Of a stretch of DNA of 64,000 bases, positions 61,996 through 64,000 are shown one piece after another. Both the position numbers and the translations under genes were made by a program. Location: assembly GCF_000264995.1 (NCBI RefSeq), contig NW_006767442.1:958852-1022851 (forward strand). Direction: 5' to 3'. Numbering within the stretch: the first letter of the stretch is position 1; each line of letters opens with the position of its first letter. The notes beneath the pieces were generated by a model. That model worked only from the letters and a program-made list of their open reading frames with translations. It made no database searches and was not told the DNA's origin. Source of the DNA: Punctularia strigosozonata HHB-11173 SS5. Lineage: Eukaryota > Basidiomycota > Agaricomycetes > Corticiales > Punctulariaceae.

Positions 61996-63123
61996 CTAGG
62001 GGCTAATCACCACGTACTTGCCCGATGCAGCGTTGGCAGCAGCCGCATCGAGCGCCTGCGCGCTTTCCTCCAACCCGTACTTCCCGACCACTTGTATCCC
62101 AGCCCCTGGACCGATAGACAACACCCCCGTCTCGACCATCTTCAGCAGCTGCTGCAGCTGCTCCCGGGTATACATCCACGTTCCCTTGAGCGTCAAATTC
62201 CGGTGCATAAACGAGATGTAGTCGAACGCGACGTCGCCGAACACGCCGCCCATGAGGCTCACGCGACCGCCATATCGGAGCGCGGCGATGCCCGCCCTGA
62301 CGTGCGTCGACTTCGCCGCCATCGGGGGTGAGATGTCGAAGAAGACGTCGACGGGGCCGCGCGCTGCCGCCTTGAGCGCGCCCAGATCCGCGTCGAGGTC
62401 GTTCGTGAGCCTGACCGTGGACACGCGGGACGGGTCGAGCGCCTCCAAGTGCGCCAGCGCGTCCGCGTTCCGGCCCATCGCGATCACCCGCGCACCCATC
62501 GCGAGCGCGACGCGCACGGCCGCGCCGCCGAAGTGGCCCGTCGCGGGAGCGATCGCGACGGTCTCGCCCGCCTTCAATCCGACGTCGTCCAGCCCTCCGA
62601 ACGGGACGGAGAGGGTCGCGAGGTGCGCCAAGTCCTCCACCGCATAGCCCAGCCCGCCGGCGCCCGGGCTCCCGAGCAAACGTCCTTCGTCTAGAGGAAC
62701 GCAGTTCTCGAGCGGACACTTGGCGTACTCCGCGTAGGTCGAGTCCCGCCATTCGCCGCGCATGAGCGCCGCGCCGCCCTCGGTGAAGCCCTCGGCGAGT
62801 CCGGAGAGGCAAGCGGCGGTGGGGTCGTCCCGGCCGCGGATGGTGCACTCGAAGAGGACGAGTTGGCCCGGCTTCAAGCTCGTCGCGTCCGGGCCGCAGG
62901 CGACGACGCGGGCGATGGAGCTCGATCCATGGGTGAACGGCGTGGGGAAGGGGTACGGCCGGACGCCGGTGTAGACTTCTTTGGCGTAGGAGATGACGTT
63001 CGCGGCTAAGACGCGCACGACGACGGAGCCGGGTCCGGCTTGCGGCGTAGGCACGGTCTGGAGTGAGAGGGGTTGATCCCTCGAGATGAGTTTCAATGCA
63101 CGATGCGAGGTCGGGAGAGACAT
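61996..63123 (-). CDS. Intronless medium-chain dehydrogenase (zinc-type alcohol dehydrogenase-like)
   Basis: Medium-chain dehydrogenase/reductase with a GroES-like N-terminus and a Rossmann domain; an NAD(P)H-dependent alcohol or quinone reductase is likely. One exon of 375 aa. I take the ATG at 63121-63123 (MSLPTSHRALKLISRDQPLS) because the tandem pseudogene aligns from the same methionine; an in-frame ATG at 63159 would add 12 residues. Features: VVVRVLAANVISYAKEVYTG, TPFTHGSSSIARVV, LKPGQLVLFE, GLKAGETVAIAPATGHFGGA (nucleotide loop), ALAMGARVIAMGRN and DVFFDISPPMAAKSTHV. The catalytic-zinc histidine/cysteine set is not obvious. The lack of introns and strong G/C at third positions set it apart from its multi-exon neighbours, as would a retrocopy or a transferred gene. 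Confidence 0.88.
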   Translation of the reverse strand: MSLPTSHRALKLISRDQPLSLQTVPTPQAGPGSVVVRVLAANVISYAKEVYTGVRPYPFPTPFTHGSSSIARVVACGPDATSLKPGQLVLFECTIRGRDDPTAACLSGLAEGFTEGGAALMRGEWRDSTYAEYAKCPLENCVPLDEGRLLGSPGAGGLGYAVEDLAHLATLSVPFGGLDDVGLKAGETVAIAPATGHFGGAAVRVALAMGARVIAMGRNADALAHLEALDPSRVSTVRLTNDLDADLGALKAAARGPVDVFFDISPPMAAKSTHVRAGIAALRYGGRVSLMGGVFGDVAFDYISFMHRNLTLKGTWMYTREQLQQLLKMVETGVLSIGPGAGIQVVGKYGLEESAQALDAAAANAASGKYVVISP

Positions 63124-63676
63124 GACGCTCTTGTTGGCCGACCTTCCACAGACATCCACTTTATACTCGACGACAGCCCCAAGTTCGAGCAGGATTCGGA
63201 CGTCGAGTCCATCCTTCCACCATCGACTTGAAGTGGATCAGTTTACAGACCAAGGGGAGGAGGGTGACGCGGGCGAAAGGCTAGCGCGGCTTCGCTACGT
63301 GGGTACTATGTGGGTAACTTCCCATGGAAATCTTAGAACTCTTCATAATAAATCCAGGAGTGAATACTGAGCGTTGAGCGCTGACCACTGAGTGGGAGGT
63401 GGGAGCCAGAGGTATGAATACCGAGGACTTCACCATGCCTGATACACGAGGACGCAATGTAAGGCAAAGCCGTGTCGCTACGCGTCGCCGGCACTTGTGC
63501 CATCTCGCGTAAACCTTCCGGGGACGGGGAAGGTCCTAAGCCGTCAGCGCGTCGAACAACGCAATATTAATACTTATCACTATCCACGACACATGCAACA
63601 TAATAGTACAACTGCTGTGTAAAGAAATAAAAAATCAAGCGTCAAGCACATACATACGCCCCCCCCCATCGCACTC
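63124..63676. other. Promoter region of the dehydrogenase
   Basis: It carries the copied block at 63310-63325 (GTGGGTAACTTCCCAT). A cytosine homopolymer sits at about 63659-63668, just past the end of the next gene. No coding sequence is seen. Confidence 0.5.
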
Positions 63677-64000
63677 TCATCGGTGCGGCCTCGGCGACAA
63701 CCTCTCGCGATCATCCCAACCCACCCGCCTTTTCCCCGCCGCGCGTCCACCTTCACCGTCGTCCAGATCGAACGCCACACTCCGCTTCCCCACCGGCAAC
63801 ATCTCGATCTCCAGCCCCTCGTCGTCGATCCCCGATCCCTCCACCGCCAACTCGGACTCGCACGCCGTCGCCGTCGTCGCCGCGCCCGACGCGAGCGTGC
63901 TCGACCCCGCGATCGTCCGATAACACTCGCCGCCGCTCGGGGTCGCGTTCGTCGCAAAGTCCATGTGCGTCGACGTGAAGTCGGTCGACCGCCCGGTGGG
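63677..64000 (-). CDS. C-terminal part of a second DUF6533-like membrane protein (runs off the right edge)
   Basis: Only the hydrophilic C-terminus is in the window. The frame enters from the edge with STDFTSTHMDFATNATPSGG, then GECYRTIAGSSTLASG, an acidic part (ESELAVEGSGIDDEGLEIEM), and ends RLSPRPHR at 63677. TSTHMDFAT parallels TSTHMEFAS in the gene at 58137-59748, which is why I call it a paralogue. The membrane part lies outside, so the call depends on a short motif. Confidence 0.5.
   Translation of the reverse strand, partial: PTGRSTDFTSTHMDFATNATPSGGECYRTIAGSSTLASGAATTATACESELAVEGSGIDDEGLEIEMLPVGKRSVAFDLDDGEGGRAAGKRRVGWDDRERLSPRPHR

Noticed and set aside
62003-62848. Minus-strand frame of 281 codons, very arginine-rich
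   Set aside because: It is a frame-shifted shadow of the G/C-rich dehydrogenase; the real frame has all the family motifs.

Overview
This is a stretch of nuclear chromosome from a filamentous basidiomycete, most likely an Agaricomycete. Nearly every gene is split by many short GT-AG introns, mostly 50-60 nt and often with a CTRAY-like branch site. Spacing is compact, and the families seen (DUF6533 membrane proteins, a hydantoinase-A/DUF917 fusion, a long-tailed Ost-alpha protein, an asteroid/XPG-like protein) fit that group. I rebuilt exons by hand from reading frame, splice consensus and family conservation. Where phases close exactly I give exon positions; elsewhere I say that boundaries are open.

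The left part (1-36 kb) is ordinary single-copy gene space. It holds the 5' end of a GH18 chitinase (-), an FAD amine oxidase of the sarcosine/fructosyl-amino-acid oxidase type (+), a secreted 5'-nucleotidase-type phosphatase (-), an ABCF ATPase (+), a PINX1/GNO1-like G-patch protein (+), the hydantoinase-A/DUF917 fusion (-), a PTGR-like NADPH reductase (-), an Ost-alpha/DUF300 transporter-like protein (-), a flavin-dependent halogenase (-), a multi-pass receptor-like protein (+), an intron-containing tRNA-Leu(CAG) beside a small inverted-repeat element, a large BRCT protein (-) and a NAD kinase (+). Several pairs are divergent and share short promoters.

The middle (about 36-50 kb) is a gene-poor accessory island and the most interesting region. 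It contains four small two-exon genes (copies A-D, 139-149 aa) that are clearly paralogous: they share a short core motif set and a phase-0 intron at the same place. I do not recognise the family. Two of them (B and C) sit head-to-head with an asteroid/XPG-like gene: C with the intact one, B with a decayed copy. This looks like a duplicated divergent module, one half of which has died. A perfect 16-bp hairpin lies just upstream of copy D.

The right part (50-64 kb) returns to ordinary genes: a BUD4/anillin-like septation protein (-), a GT8-type glycosyltransferase (+), a DUF6533 membrane protein (-), then an intronless medium-chain dehydrogenase (-) with a broken, internally deleted tandem copy, and the 3' end of a second DUF6533-like gene at the right edge. 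I saw no retroviral, LTR, Polinton or other capsid-bearing element, no CRISPR array and no rRNA.
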